The notes under the pieces were generated by a model that ran no database searches, was not told where the DNA came from, and saw nothing but the letters and a program-made list of their open reading frames with translations. The translations under genes and the position numbers were made by a program. Shown one piece after another: positions 52,119-61,135 of a DNA stretch of 64,000 bases (position 1 is its first letter; every line of letters starts with the position of its first letter). The stretch is from CBDCGJ01 sp965216645 (GTDB lineage Bacteria > Pseudomonadota > Alphaproteobacteria > GCA-2731375), in NCBI GenBank assembly GCA_965216645.1, contig CBDCGJ010000029.1:186001-250000 (forward strand), in the 5' to 3' direction.

Positions 52119-52702
52119 AAACACGTGCTTATGTCCTGTCCGCGGCCCTGGCAGCCGCCCTGCCCCTCGCCCCGGGTGCCCTGGCCGAAGGCGGTAAACC
52201 CCATGTCCACGGCATCAGCACATTGCTCGTCGCGGTCGAAAGCGACGGCCTGATCATGGAGCTGACGGCGCCGGGCGACGATATCGTCGGCTTCGAACAT
52301 GAAGCCAAGACCAAACGGCAAAAGAGAGCGGTCCGAAAGGCGCTGGAGACGTTGAAGACGCCGTCCGAATTGTTTGTCATCAATGGCGCCGCCGGCTGCC
52401 GAGCGGAAACGCCCGAAGTCATCCTCACTTTAGATGGTAAGTCGTCGGACGAACACGACAAGAAACACGATCACGACCACAAAGCCGAGGCGGATCACAA
52501 GGACGACCATGACGAAGAAATCCATGGTGAATTCCGGATGCAATACCACTACAAATGCCAGGATGTCGCAAAACTGACGCATATCGATCTTGAGATATTC
52601 GACCGTTTCAAACGCATGCAGACCGTCAATGTCCGCCTGATCGCGGCCGACAGTCAAACGGCTGCGAAGCTAAACGCGGAGAAGCGGCGGATCCAGTTCT
52701 AA
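52115..52702 (+). CDS. zrgA: ZrgA-like periplasmic zinc-binding protein (DUF2796)
   Basis: 195 residues with a Sec signal (...APGALA). The DUF2796 start GGKPHVHGISTLLVAVESDGLIMELTAPGDDIVGFEH and a central His/Asp run (about residues 112-135, DEHDKKHDHDHKAEADHKDD) match ZrgA, the zinc chaperone of the Zrg uptake system of Vibrio. A conserved YHYKCQDVAKLTHIDLEIFDRF follows. It should deliver zinc to, or act with, the ABC transporter encoded next. Confidence 0.88.
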   Translation: MKTRAYVLSAALAAALPLAPGALAEGGKPHVHGISTLLVAVESDGLIMELTAPGDDIVGFEHEAKTKRQKRAVRKALETLKTPSELFVINGAAGCRAETPEVILTLDGKSSDEHDKKHDHDHKAEADHKDDHDEEIHGEFRMQYHYKCQDVAKLTHIDLEIFDRFKRMQTVNVRLIAADSQTAAKLNAEKRRIQF

Positions 52703-52721
52703 ACCGGGGAATTCGGGCGCA

Positions 52722-53408
52722 TTGATCGACATAGAAGACCTGGCTTTCCGATGGCGATCGGAAGGATCCTGGATTCTGAACATCCGCCGGTTTCACATTG
52801 ACGCCGGCGAACGCATATTCCTCCAAGGTCCATCGGGCAGCGGAAAAACCAGCCTGTTGAACCTGTTGGGCGGTATCGCGACGCCTCAGGAAGGGCGGAT
52901 ATTGTTGCTGGGGCAGGATCTGACCGCCATGTCCGGCGCGGCGCGGGATCGGTTCAGGGCCGACCATCTGGGCCTGATCTTTCAGAACTTCAACCTCGTG
53001 CCCTATCTTTCGCTGCGGGAAAACGTCGCCTTGCCCTGCCTGTTTTCGTCGGTCCGCCGTCAGCGTGCCGATGCGGCCGATGGTGGCGTCGCGACCGCGG
53101 CAGACCGCCTGCTGTCGCGCATGAATATCGATCCGGCGGAATTCGGCGGCCGCCCGGTCACGGAATTGAGCACCGGACAGCAACAGCGGGTCGCCGCCGC
53201 CCGGGCGATCGTCGGCGCGCCGGAAATCGTCATCGCGGATGAACCCACCTCCGCTCTGGACGGCACGAACACGGAACGCTTCATCGAACTTTTGATGGCC
53301 GGGATCGAAGCCACAGGCACGACCTTGGTTTTCGTCAGCCACGACGACCGTCTGGCCACGCATTTCGACAGGACGGTCCTGATGGACGACCTGCTGGCAA
53401 CGTCATGA
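52722..53408 (+). CDS. ABC transporter ATPase (LolD/MacB type) of the ZrgA operon
   Basis: 228 residues from TTG 52722 (no ATG is available before the Walker A). Walker A GPSGSGKTS (about residue 36), Q-loop LIFQNFNLVPYLSLRENV, signature reads ELSTGQQQRVAAARAI (STGQQ instead of SGGQ), Walker B IVIADEPTSALD, H-loop FVSHDDRL. This belongs to the MacB/LolD branch that works with FtsX-type permeases rather than classical zinc importers. Coupled to the permease by a four-base overlap. Confidence 0.92.
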   Translation: MIDIEDLAFRWRSEGSWILNIRRFHIDAGERIFLQGPSGSGKTSLLNLLGGIATPQEGRILLLGQDLTAMSGAARDRFRADHLGLIFQNFNLVPYLSLRENVALPCLFSSVRRQRADAADGGVATAADRLLSRMNIDPAEFGGRPVTELSTGQQQRVAAARAIVGAPEIVIADEPTSALDGTNTERFIELLMAGIEATGTTLVFVSHDDRLATHFDRTVLMDDLLATS

Positions 53409-54676
53409 GCGGTCTGGGCGCATTGATCGGGCTCGCGGGGAAGAGCCTATGGAGCCGGCGGGTCACCGCCCTGCTGACCGTGCTGTCTTTGGCCATCGGT
53501 GTCGCCCTGGTGTTGGGGGTCGAACGACTGCGGCACGAGGCGCGCCTGAGCTTCGCGAACACCATCTCCGGCACCGATTTGATTGTCGGCGCGCGCAGCG
53601 GGCCGGTGGCGTTGCTGCTCTATTCTGTCTTCCGCGTCGGCGATGCGACCAGCAATATTTCGTGGGACACCTACCGACGGCTGGCCGCCCACCCGGATGT
53701 CGCCTGGACCATCCCAATCTCCCTCGGCGACAGTCATCGCGGCTTCCGCGTCGTCGGCACCGAACATAGCTATTTCATGCATTACCGCTATGGTAACCGA
53801 CAAAATATTGATTTTGCGGCAGGAAAGCCATTCGACGATGTCTTCGACGCGGTGTTGGGGGCGGAGGTGGCCGCCGCCCTCGGCTACAAACTGGGAAATT
53901 CGATCGTCGTCGCCCATGGCGTCGGCGCCATCGAGACGGAGAAACACGACGACAAACCATTTCGGGTTGCCGGCATTCTGAAACCCACCGGAACGCCCGT
54001 CGACCGGGCCGTGCATGTGTCGCTTGCCGGCATCGAAGCCATGCATATCGACTGGCAAGGCGGACGGCCAAAAGCGGGATTCGCCGTTACGCCGGAGGAA
54101 GCCCGCCAGATGAAGCTGGAACCGAAGGCGATCACCGCGTTCCTTGTCGGCCTTAAGACGCGGTTCGCGGTATTCGGCCTGCAGCGGCAGATCAACAACG
54201 ATCCGCGCGAGCCCCTATTGGCTATTCTGCCCGGCGTCACGCTTCAGGAGCTTTGGGACTTGATGAGCGGGGCCGAACGGGCGCTGGCCATCGTCTCTCT
54301 TCTGGTCGCGGTGGCGGCGTTGATCGGCATGCTGGTCATGCTGCTGGCCGGATTGGCGGAACGGCGGCGGGAAATTGCCATCCTCCGCGCCGTCGGCGCC
54401 CGCCCCTGGCAGGTCGTCGCCCTGATCACGTTGGAAGCCCTCGTTCTGACTATTGCCGGGGTGCTTTTGGGCCTGGGTCTGCTCTACGGTGGCCTGCTGA
54501 TCGCTCAGCCGATCGTCAACGAACGCTACGGCATCCATATCGGCATCGCCGGGCCAAGCGTCCGCGAACTCGCTTACCTCGCGGGTTTCCTGGCCGTCGG
54601 CACGCTGGCCGGCCTATTGCCCGCCATGGCGGCCTACCGCCGTTCCCTGGCCGACGGTTTGGTCGTTCGCTTGTAG
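53405..54676 (+). CDS. FtsX/MacB-type ABC permease of the ZrgA operon
   Basis: 423 residues: one N-terminal segment (VTALLTVLSLAIGVALVLGV), a periplasmic domain of about 220 residues (MacB-PCD-like, with SGTDLIVGARSGPVALLLYSV), then three C-terminal segments of an FtsX domain (ALAIVSLLVAVAALIGMLVMLLAGLAERRREIAILRAVGARPWQV). LVVGARSGP-type motifs are common in permeases found with DUF3299 and ZrgA. Its mechanochemical role, release or transfer of a zinc-carrying protein rather than ion conduction, is inferred from the fold. It ends one base before the opposing enoyl-CoA hydratase gene. Confidence 0.9.
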   Translation: MSGLGALIGLAGKSLWSRRVTALLTVLSLAIGVALVLGVERLRHEARLSFANTISGTDLIVGARSGPVALLLYSVFRVGDATSNISWDTYRRLAAHPDVAWTIPISLGDSHRGFRVVGTEHSYFMHYRYGNRQNIDFAAGKPFDDVFDAVLGAEVAAALGYKLGNSIVVAHGVGAIETEKHDDKPFRVAGILKPTGTPVDRAVHVSLAGIEAMHIDWQGGRPKAGFAVTPEEARQMKLEPKAITAFLVGLKTRFAVFGLQRQINNDPREPLLAILPGVTLQELWDLMSGAERALAIVSLLVAVAALIGMLVMLLAGLAERRREIAILRAVGARPWQVVALITLEALVLTIAGVLLGLGLLYGGLLIAQPIVNERYGIHIGIAGPSVRELAYLAGFLAVGTLAGLLPAMAAYRRSLADGLVVRL

Positions 54677-54677
54677 G

Positions 54678-55481
54678 CTACTTCTTTCCCGAGAGGAACG
54701 CCGACAGACGCTCCTGGTGCTCGTCGAGGCGAAAGGTGTAGTTCTGGGCGATGGCTTCATATTCAACCGATGTGGCCATGTCCGTATGTTCGCCGCGTGC
54801 CAGGGCCAGTTTGGTGATGGCGGCGGCGCGCCGGGGGTAGGCGTCAATGATCCGGCGGGCGATTTCTTCGGCCCGCGTCAGCAAGTTGTCCGCCGCCGCG
54901 ATTTCGACGAATAGACCCAATTCCAACCCTTCTTCAGCCGTCACTGTTGCGCCGGTCAACAATAGATGCGCCGCCCGCATGGCGCCGACATGGCGCGGCA
55001 GAAGATGGGTGCAGCCCATATCCGCGCCGCTGGCGCCGATCCGGCCGAAGGCGAAGTAGTAGCTGGCCTCGGGCGCGGCAATGGCGATATCCGCCGCCAA
55101 ACCGAGGGCAGCGCCACCGCCAACGGCAACGCCGTTCACGGCGGCAATGATCGGTAGATCCAGTTCGCGCATGCGCTGAGTCGTTCGGAAGGCCCGTCGG
55201 ACCGACTGATATTGTTGCTCGGGATCGATGTCGCCTTCACCCAACAAGCCGCCCAAATCGGCACCGCCGCAAAAGGCCGGCCCACTGCCGGTAAGGATTA
55301 TCACGCGGCAATCCGGATCGGCCTCCAGCCGATCGAATAGAGCCATCAGGCGGCTCGGCATCTTGCTCGTGATAGGATTGCGTTTTTCCGGCCGGTTCAA
55401 GGTCAAGATGGCAAGACCATCGCGCCGTTCGAGCGCGACGCCGGCATCGTCCGTCAAGCTCGGCAAAGGGCTGTCGTTCAC
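54678..55481 (-). CDS. Enoyl-CoA hydratase/isomerase family protein
   Basis: 267 residues from a GTG at 55481 (VNDSPLPSLTDDAG) with GGGGGAG just upstream; the frame continues to 55580 but would run under the divergent MFS gene start. Crotonase features: LAILTLNRPEKRNPIT near residue 22, the oxyanion loop GSGPAFCGGADLGGLLGEGD, and AAVNGVAVGGGAALGLAADIAIA with the second oxyanion Gly. The second catalytic Glu of hydratases, expected after GCTHLLPRHVG, is not obvious, so it may be an isomerase or other crotonase. Confidence 0.88.
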   Translation of the reverse strand: MNDSPLPSLTDDAGVALERRDGLAILTLNRPEKRNPITSKMPSRLMALFDRLEADPDCRVIILTGSGPAFCGGADLGGLLGEGDIDPEQQYQSVRRAFRTTQRMRELDLPIIAAVNGVAVGGGAALGLAADIAIAAPEASYYFAFGRIGASGADMGCTHLLPRHVGAMRAAHLLLTGATVTAEEGLELGLFVEIAAADNLLTRAEEIARRIIDAYPRRAAAITKLALARGEHTDMATSVEYEAIAQNYTFRLDEHQERLSAFLSGKK

Positions 55482-55569
55482 GGATGCTCCCCCTTCTGTT
55501 GACTTCGCAGGCGATAAGGCGCCTGTTATGATCGCCGTCCAGCCTATCACGAAAGTCCGGCCCTTCTCC

Positions 55570-56787
55570 ATGTCCCTCAAACCCCTAAGCGCCCTGCTTT
55601 GCGGTTACCTGTTCCTGACGTTGTTGGGCATGCATGGCGTGCCGGCCCTGCTGCCGGAACTATCGCGGCTTTGGTCCATGAGTTACACGGAGGGTGGCTG
55701 GCTCGCCGGCGCGCCCTATCTCGCCTATGTTGCTGGGGTTTCGGTAATCGGCATCACCGACCGCATCGACGCGCGCCGGCTGATGTTGCTCGGCGCGCTG
55801 ATCAATGTGGCCGGCTATGGCGGCATGATATTGGCGGATGGCTTTTGGAGCGCCCTGCCCTTTCGCATCTTGCAGGGATTGGGCTTTGCCTGGACCTACT
55901 TACCCGGCGTGAAAGCCTTCAACGACCGCAACGACAGCCCGAATGTCGGCCGCGCCGCATCGGTCTATGTTTCGAGTTTCGCTGTCGGTTCCAGTTGCTC
56001 GGTTTTGCTGGCGGCCACGATTGGGGAGAGCTTCGGCTGGCGCGCTGCCTTTGTCGCGCCGGCTTTGACCAATTCGGTAGCGGCTGCCTTGATCTACTTC
56101 CTGCTGCCGCCGATACAGCCCGCCGGCAGCAGCGCGGCCCGGCGGTTGCTGCCCCGCTTCGACCAGATCTGGCGCAACAAACCTGCTTTCGGTTTCGTCT
56201 TAGCGTCATTTACCCATAACTTCGAACTCCTGGCCGTGCGCAGTTGGACCGTAACTTTTCTAACTTGGGCGTTGCTCAGCCGCGGCGACCTGCCCAACTG
56301 GTTCGAAATTCCCGTCATCGCCATGCTGCTGATCCTGATCGGCGCGCCTTGCAGCGTCGCCGGCGGCGAGGTTGGCCATCGTATCGGCCATGCCCGTGCC
56401 TCTTTCTGGACTATGCTGGTCTCCGCCGCCGTGGCTGCCGTCGTCGGCTTCGCGGCGGCTTGGCCGCTTTGGTTGTTTCTGCTTCTGGTGCTAGCCCACA
56501 ATGTCTTCGTTCTGGCCGACAGCGGCACCATCAACGCCGGCGCCATGGCCCGCGCCAAGGCGGCCGAGCGCGGCAATCTGCTGGCCGGTTTCGGTCTGGC
56601 ATCGGCAAGCGGCGGCCTGTGCGGTCCCGTCGTCTTCGGATACGTGCTCGACGCCACCGGTGCCGGCACCACGGCGCAGAGCTGGGGCGCCGCCTTCGCC
56701 ACCCTGGCCGTCTTGATGTTGCTCGGCAGCCTCAGTGTGCGCTGGCTCAGCTGGCGGCGGACGGCGCACGGACACGAACCGACATAA
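55570..56787 (+). CDS. MFS transporter
   Basis: 405 residues from ATG 55570, with 12 predicted segments. Segment 1 reads LLCGYLFLTLLGMHGVPALLPEL; the loop 2-3 motif is degenerate (GITDRIDARRLMLLGAL rather than GxLaDrxGrR). Conserved features include LPFRILQGLGFAWTYLPGVKAFNDRN and IGESFGWRAAFVAPAL. It resembles the CynX/NimT-like or uncharacterised YbfB-type carriers more than drug pumps. Divergent from the enoyl-CoA hydratase gene with an overlap-free gap of about 90 bases. Substrate unknown. Confidence 0.85.
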   Translation: MSLKPLSALLCGYLFLTLLGMHGVPALLPELSRLWSMSYTEGGWLAGAPYLAYVAGVSVIGITDRIDARRLMLLGALINVAGYGGMILADGFWSALPFRILQGLGFAWTYLPGVKAFNDRNDSPNVGRAASVYVSSFAVGSSCSVLLAATIGESFGWRAAFVAPALTNSVAAALIYFLLPPIQPAGSSAARRLLPRFDQIWRNKPAFGFVLASFTHNFELLAVRSWTVTFLTWALLSRGDLPNWFEIPVIAMLLILIGAPCSVAGGEVGHRIGHARASFWTMLVSAAVAAVVGFAAAWPLWLFLLLVLAHNVFVLADSGTINAGAMARAKAAERGNLLAGFGLASASGGLCGPVVFGYVLDATGAGTTAQSWGAAFATLAVLMLLGSLSVRWLSWRRTAHGHEPT

Positions 56788-56819
56788 GCACAGCCCGCCC
56801 ACGCGTGTTAGGTTGAAAC

Positions 56820-57587
56820 ATGGATCGCGATCTGATTAAGAAGCTACGGCCCGACGGAGACCTGTTGCTCGACATTCTACGTGACATGGTCGACGACCGC
56901 TTGCTGCGGGTGATCGCGGAGGCCGATTACCATCAGGATGCCGAGCAGCATTTCGATGCCTTGCGCGCGATCCGGGACGACAAAATCTGGCCCAAGCCCA
57001 TGGGCTGGCATCCGTCGGAGGTCCTGGAGTTGGTGCGTTGGTCGCAGCCCGACGACAAAGGATGGCGGCCGGGCCTCGATGGCGCGGAGGGCCATATCAT
57101 CCGTGCCTTCTGCTGTGCGGCATTGCTACGGGCACAGGGCGAACCGGATTGCTATGCGTCGGTCGGCGGTGAAAACCAGACAGCCGTCCAGCTCTATTGG
57201 AGCCTGGATAGGCTAGACCGACAATGTCGCGACGCTGGTTTGCGGCTCCTCGCCTGGGCGATCGATCGAATAGACGATCTATACGAAGAGGAGATCTTCT
57301 TTCAAGTCGCAATCCTCGCCTTGTGCTTGCAACGAGAGGAAGGAATCTCGCCGTGCGACCTAACCGGCTTAGCGCGGGAGATCATCAGACAAGAGGACCG
57401 TATTCGGCAAGACGAAAACGCCGTTCTGCCGTTCGGTCGGGATGCCGGTCTATTTGGCCTCACCTACTTCGACAGCCAACAACGAGCCTGGCGGCGTCTT
57501 GGCGAGCACTTGAAGGCTTGGGCGACGGTTCGTCCGGAACCGGCATTGAAAACGGCGCTGATGGAGGTCGCCGCCAGGCTGCGTTAA
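56820..57587 (+). CDS. Hypothetical protein, 255 residues
   Basis: A soluble, mostly alpha-helical protein without signal peptide or known motif. Noticeable stretches are LLLDILRDMVDDRLLRVIAEADYHQDAEQHFDAL at the N-terminus, WHPSEVLELVRWSQPDDKGW, GHIIRAFCCAALLRAQGEP, and a repeated helical region LLAWAIDRIDDLYEEEIFFQVAILALCLQREEG. ARM/HEAT-like character is possible. It follows the MFS gene by 32 bases on the same strand and overlaps the end of the VOC gene by four. I do not recognise a family. Confidence 0.7.
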   Translation: MDRDLIKKLRPDGDLLLDILRDMVDDRLLRVIAEADYHQDAEQHFDALRAIRDDKIWPKPMGWHPSEVLELVRWSQPDDKGWRPGLDGAEGHIIRAFCCAALLRAQGEPDCYASVGGENQTAVQLYWSLDRLDRQCRDAGLRLLAWAIDRIDDLYEEEIFFQVAILALCLQREEGISPCDLTGLAREIIRQEDRIRQDENAVLPFGRDAGLFGLTYFDSQQRAWRRLGEHLKAWATVRPEPALKTALMEVAARLR

Positions 57588-57925
57588 GTCCGTGCATGGA
57601 TACGGCAGAGATTGCCGTCCGGGTCACGGAACTCCGCAGTCGGGCCATCGGCTGTCTCTTGCAGTCGGCAGGGCACGCCGCAGGCGTTCAGCTCTCCCGC
57701 CGCTTTGGCTACGTCGCGGACGGTGAAATCAAGACGTAGCGGTTCCCGTCCCGTCGCCGGCCCTGCCTCAACGACCAAGTCAACACCACCGATGTCGAAG
57801 CAAGTCCGACCGGACTGCTGTCGCCCGCGTCGTAATGGCAATTCGACCAAATACCTGTAAAACTCCACGCAAGCCCGATAATTAGCCGTCCTTAGCAATG
57901 TTTGCTGTCGCTGATGACCCATCAC
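57584..57925 (-). CDS. VOC-family (glyoxalase/bleomycin-resistance fold) protein
   Basis: 113 residues, one VOC module. LLRTANYRACVEFYRYLVELPLRR opens the first beta-alpha-beta unit, CFDIGGVDLVVEAGP and LRLDFTVRDVAKAAGELNACGVPCRL the second, and AEFRDPDGNLCRIH closes with the usual Asp-Pro-Asp-Gly-Asn turn. The first metal His position is Thr/Asn here, so a metal-dependent role is doubtful. It is divergent from soxR, 157 bases away. Confidence 0.85.
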   Translation of the reverse strand: MMGHQRQQTLLRTANYRACVEFYRYLVELPLRRGRQQSGRTCFDIGGVDLVVEAGPATGREPLRLDFTVRDVAKAAGELNACGVPCRLQETADGPTAEFRDPDGNLCRIHART

Positions 57926-58082
57926 GTCTTCTCCTCTCGCCTAGACACAGCCAATTCGTCAATCGCCTCATTCCCCATTGCCAAAGCGGGGAAGTCGTTA
58001 TCCTGCAATTTAAAGCTCACTTGAAGTCAAGATGACAATTTGCAACAATTCCGCTTCGAAACAGCGGCAGAAAGGCAGTGTC

Positions 58083-58547
58083 ATGGAAGAACCGGCTGAA
58101 TATCTCAGCATCGGCGAGGTAGCGAAACGGGCGGGCGTGGCGACCTCCGCCTTACGTTTCTATGAGGAAAAAGGCTTGATCCGCAGTCTCCGCACCGAAG
58201 GCAATCAACGTCGCTTTCATCGCGCCATGCTGCGCCGGATCGCCGTCATTCGCGTGGCGCAGAATCTGGGACTCAGTCTGGACGAGATTTCGGGGGCCCT
58301 GGCCGCCCTGCCCGACGGCCGCAACCCGACGAAGCGCGATTGGCAGCGATTATCGACAACCTGGCGCCGGCGCTTGGAGCAGCGGATCGCCGAACTAGAA
58401 AATATCCGCGACAAGCTCTCCGGTTGTATCGGCTGTGGTTGCCTCTCCATGCGCAATTGCACGCTGTATAACCCGGCCGACCGCGCCGCCGACTTGGGGG
58501 CGGGTGCCCGTTACTTGCTTGGAGACAAGCCAAGTCGACGCAAATAG
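58083..58547 (+). CDS. soxR: Redox-sensitive regulator SoxR (MerR family)
   Basis: 154 residues from ATG 58083. MerR DNA-binding domain: LSIGEVAKRAGVATSALRFYEEKGLI (residues about 8-33) with RRFHRAMLRRIAVIRVAQNLGLSLDEI. A dimerisation helix leads to the 2Fe-2S site: Cys115-x2-Cys118-x-Cys120-x5-Cys126 in CIGCGCLSMRNC, the exact SoxR spacing. It senses redox-cycling compounds. A CTTGA/TCAAG inverted repeat (58020-58031) precedes it, but with the half-sites in the opposite order from the classical SoxR box. No obvious efflux target adjoins it; the VOC gene is the divergent neighbour. Confidence 0.95.
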   Translation: MEEPAEYLSIGEVAKRAGVATSALRFYEEKGLIRSLRTEGNQRRFHRAMLRRIAVIRVAQNLGLSLDEISGALAALPDGRNPTKRDWQRLSTTWRRRLEQRIAELENIRDKLSGCIGCGCLSMRNCTLYNPADRAADLGAGARYLLGDKPSRRK

Positions 58548-58711
58548 CGCGAGCGGAACAATCAACGTCGAGAGATCCAAAACTAATCTTTGTAGAGCCG
58601 GCTGATAATTTCACCGCCGGAGGTCGAATGGTATGGGCACCCGAATGGTCTCTGGTTTCTGTCACGGAAAATTAATGATATTCATTGAACATCAGAATAT
58701 ACTAATAGGCT

Positions 58712-61072
58712 ATGGAGGTCGCCAAAATCACGCCCCAGGACAGTATACGCAGAATAGTCGACGAATCGACTATCGGAGTTGTAGTCACGACTTCTGCGAA
58801 GGTCGTCTACGCCAATCGATCATATTGTAACCTACTGCAACGCGAGTATCCCCTCGTCGGGAACCCAACCGACGAGCTGTTCGGACACTTGACCGAAGAA
58901 GGTCGCCAATTAGTACTCGACCGCTGGCGCCGCCGCAGCGCTCGGGAGACGATCCAACCCGTCTTCGAGCTGGAACTGATCCGCAATGACGGCGGTATCG
59001 TCTGGGCGGAAATCCACACCCAGGAAATAAACTGGGAGGGTCAGACCGCGGTCATCTCCTGGTTGTTCGACATCACCGAACGAAAACTGGCGGAAAAGCG
59101 ATTGCGCGAAAGCGAGAGGCATCTTTCGGATTTCATGGAACATATGCCGGGAGGTGCGCTCGTCTATGACGAAGATCTCGATGTCAAACTCATTAACTCT
59201 AAGCTGCGCGAACTTTATCAGATTCCTTATGAACGATCCAAAGAAGGCGACAGTCTAAAGAAATTCCTGGCGGTCCGCGCCGAACGCGGCGACTACGGCC
59301 CCGGCGATCCCGCTACACTTGTGCAACGCCGTGTCGAGCAAAACTATAAGAGCGCGGACCGGTTGAGCGAATACGAAGAGGCGCTGCCGGGCGGGAAATT
59401 CGCGCAAATTAGCCGATTGGAATTCGGCAATGGTCTTACCGCTCTCATATCCTTTGACGTCACCGAGCGGAAGAAAGCGGAAATCAAACTGCGCGAAAGC
59501 CAGGAGCTAATGACCCGCATTCTCGATAACAGCCCGTTCGGCGTGTCCATCCGGGACCAGAAGAACGGCAAGCGGATTTACAGGAACAACCGCATGGAAG
59601 AGTTGTTGAAGGGCGCGAAAAATTTTGAATCGATCGACTTCAACATCAATCGGATTTTTGACGATCCCAGCGACGGCGAACGCTTCGACGCCCTGATCGA
59701 CTCCCGCACGGGCTTCGACAACTTCGAGGTTCTTTGCAATCGAGAAGATGGTACAAACTGGTGGTGCAGTATCAGCGGGCGGCCGCTGCCGAGCCAAGGC
59801 GAGCATGTCTATATTTTCTGGGTAGAGGACGTTACCGAGCGGCACAACGCGGCCTTGATGCTGGAGAGCGCCAAGCAGCGCGCCGAAGAATCGACCGAAG
59901 CGAAGTCGAAATTCCTGGCAAACATGAGCCACGAGATCCGGACGCCGCTTAACTCGATCCTCGGCTACACGCAACTCATGCAGCTGGAAAGCACATTGTC
60001 GGACGAGCAGAAAGACAATGTGAGTATGATCTATCGAAGCGGCGAGCACCTGTTGAACCTGATCAACGAAGTGCTTGAAATGTCGAAGATCGAAGCCGGC
60101 AGCGCCGTTTTGAATCCAGGCAGCTTCGATCTCCATGGCGTTATGGACGACATGAACGTCTTGTTCAAGAATGTCGCTGATGAAAAACAGTTGGATTTCC
60201 GAATTACGCTTAGCGACGAGTTGCCCCGTTTCATCGTTTCGGACGAAGCGAAACTCCGACAGATTTTGATTAATCTTATCGGCAACGCAATGAAATTCAC
60301 GGTCGACGGCGCCGTAACGGTCGACGTGAAAAAAGATCGATCCTACCCCGTTGATTTTCGGTTTCGCGAGTCGGTCGTCCCCATCCGCATCGACATTAAG
60401 GATACCGGCACCGGCATACCCGAGGATCTAATCGAGAAAATATTCGTACCGTTCGAACAAGCCAACGGCAGTCTGCAGAAAGGCGGTACCGGACTTGGTC
60501 TGGCGATCTGCCGGGAATTCGCCAATATCCTCGGTGGGGACGTAATGGCCACCAGTCGAATTGGTGAAGGCAGTTGTTTTTCCCTTACCATGCTGGCCGA
60601 AATCAGCGGAGACGCGGAAAGTGCCGCCGATCTGAAGGAGCAACGCCGCATCATCGGACTAAAAGAGCCGCAATCGCCGTTGCACGTGCTGATCGTCGAC
60701 GACAAGGCCAGCAATCGCACGCTGCTTTTAAGAATGCTCGAACCTCTGGGGTTCCTTGTCGACCAGGAAGACGACGGTACCGGCGCCGTTGCGTTTTGCC
60801 AAAAGCGGATGCCGGACGTCATTCTAATGGATGGATTGATGCCGCAAATGGGCGGCGAGGAGGCGACCCGACGCATTCGCGCCCTGCCCGGCGGCGACAA
60901 GCCTGCTATTGTCGTTGTGACCGCTGGCGTCTTGAGCGCGGAATTTGACGGAATGAAAGAGCATGCCGATCAGATCGTGTTGAAACCGTTTAAGGATAAT
61001 CAGATTTACGAGGCGATCGGTCGTCATTGCAATATCGAGTATGTTTACGAAGAAGCCGACACCGCCGAATGA
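58712..61072 (+). CDS. PAS-PAS-PAS hybrid histidine kinase with receiver domain
   Basis: 786 residues, no membrane segment. Three PAS domains at about 12-125 (ending ITERKLAEKRLRESE), 130-260 (ending VTERKKAEIKLRESQ) and 265-390 (ending VTERHNAALMLESAK). HisKA has SHEIRTPLNSILGYTQLM with phospho-acceptor His407. HATPase shows LIGNAMKFTVDG (N-box), IKDTGTGIPEDLIEKIF and KGGTGLGLAICREFANI. A receiver domain at about 658-775 (HVLIVDDKASNRTLL) has acceptor Asp707 in ILMDGLMPQMGG. It is cytosolic, with orphan organisation; no separate response regulator or Hpt gene is nearby. Confidence 0.94.
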   Translation: MEVAKITPQDSIRRIVDESTIGVVVTTSAKVVYANRSYCNLLQREYPLVGNPTDELFGHLTEEGRQLVLDRWRRRSARETIQPVFELELIRNDGGIVWAEIHTQEINWEGQTAVISWLFDITERKLAEKRLRESERHLSDFMEHMPGGALVYDEDLDVKLINSKLRELYQIPYERSKEGDSLKKFLAVRAERGDYGPGDPATLVQRRVEQNYKSADRLSEYEEALPGGKFAQISRLEFGNGLTALISFDVTERKKAEIKLRESQELMTRILDNSPFGVSIRDQKNGKRIYRNNRMEELLKGAKNFESIDFNINRIFDDPSDGERFDALIDSRTGFDNFEVLCNREDGTNWWCSISGRPLPSQGEHVYIFWVEDVTERHNAALMLESAKQRAEESTEAKSKFLANMSHEIRTPLNSILGYTQLMQLESTLSDEQKDNVSMIYRSGEHLLNLINEVLEMSKIEAGSAVLNPGSFDLHGVMDDMNVLFKNVADEKQLDFRITLSDELPRFIVSDEAKLRQILINLIGNAMKFTVDGAVTVDVKKDRSYPVDFRFRESVVPIRIDIKDTGTGIPEDLIEKIFVPFEQANGSLQKGGTGLGLAICREFANILGGDVMATSRIGEGSCFSLTMLAEISGDAESAADLKEQRRIIGLKEPQSPLHVLIVDDKASNRTLLLRMLEPLGFLVDQEDDGTGAVAFCQKRMPDVILMDGLMPQMGGEEATRRIRALPGGDKPAIVVVTAGVLSAEFDGMKEHADQIVLKPFKDNQIYEAIGRHCNIEYVYEEADTAE

Positions 61073-61135
61073 GCCGGGATCACGTTCTCAAATCATCCAC
61101 GCCGCCCACGTTGGCCGGTGAATTCTAGTCCCTGG

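Noticed and set aside
58020..58031. CTTGA/TCAAG repeat as a SoxR box
   Set aside because: The half-sites are in the reverse order relative to the classical box (CAAG...CTTG), so I do not claim it as the operator.
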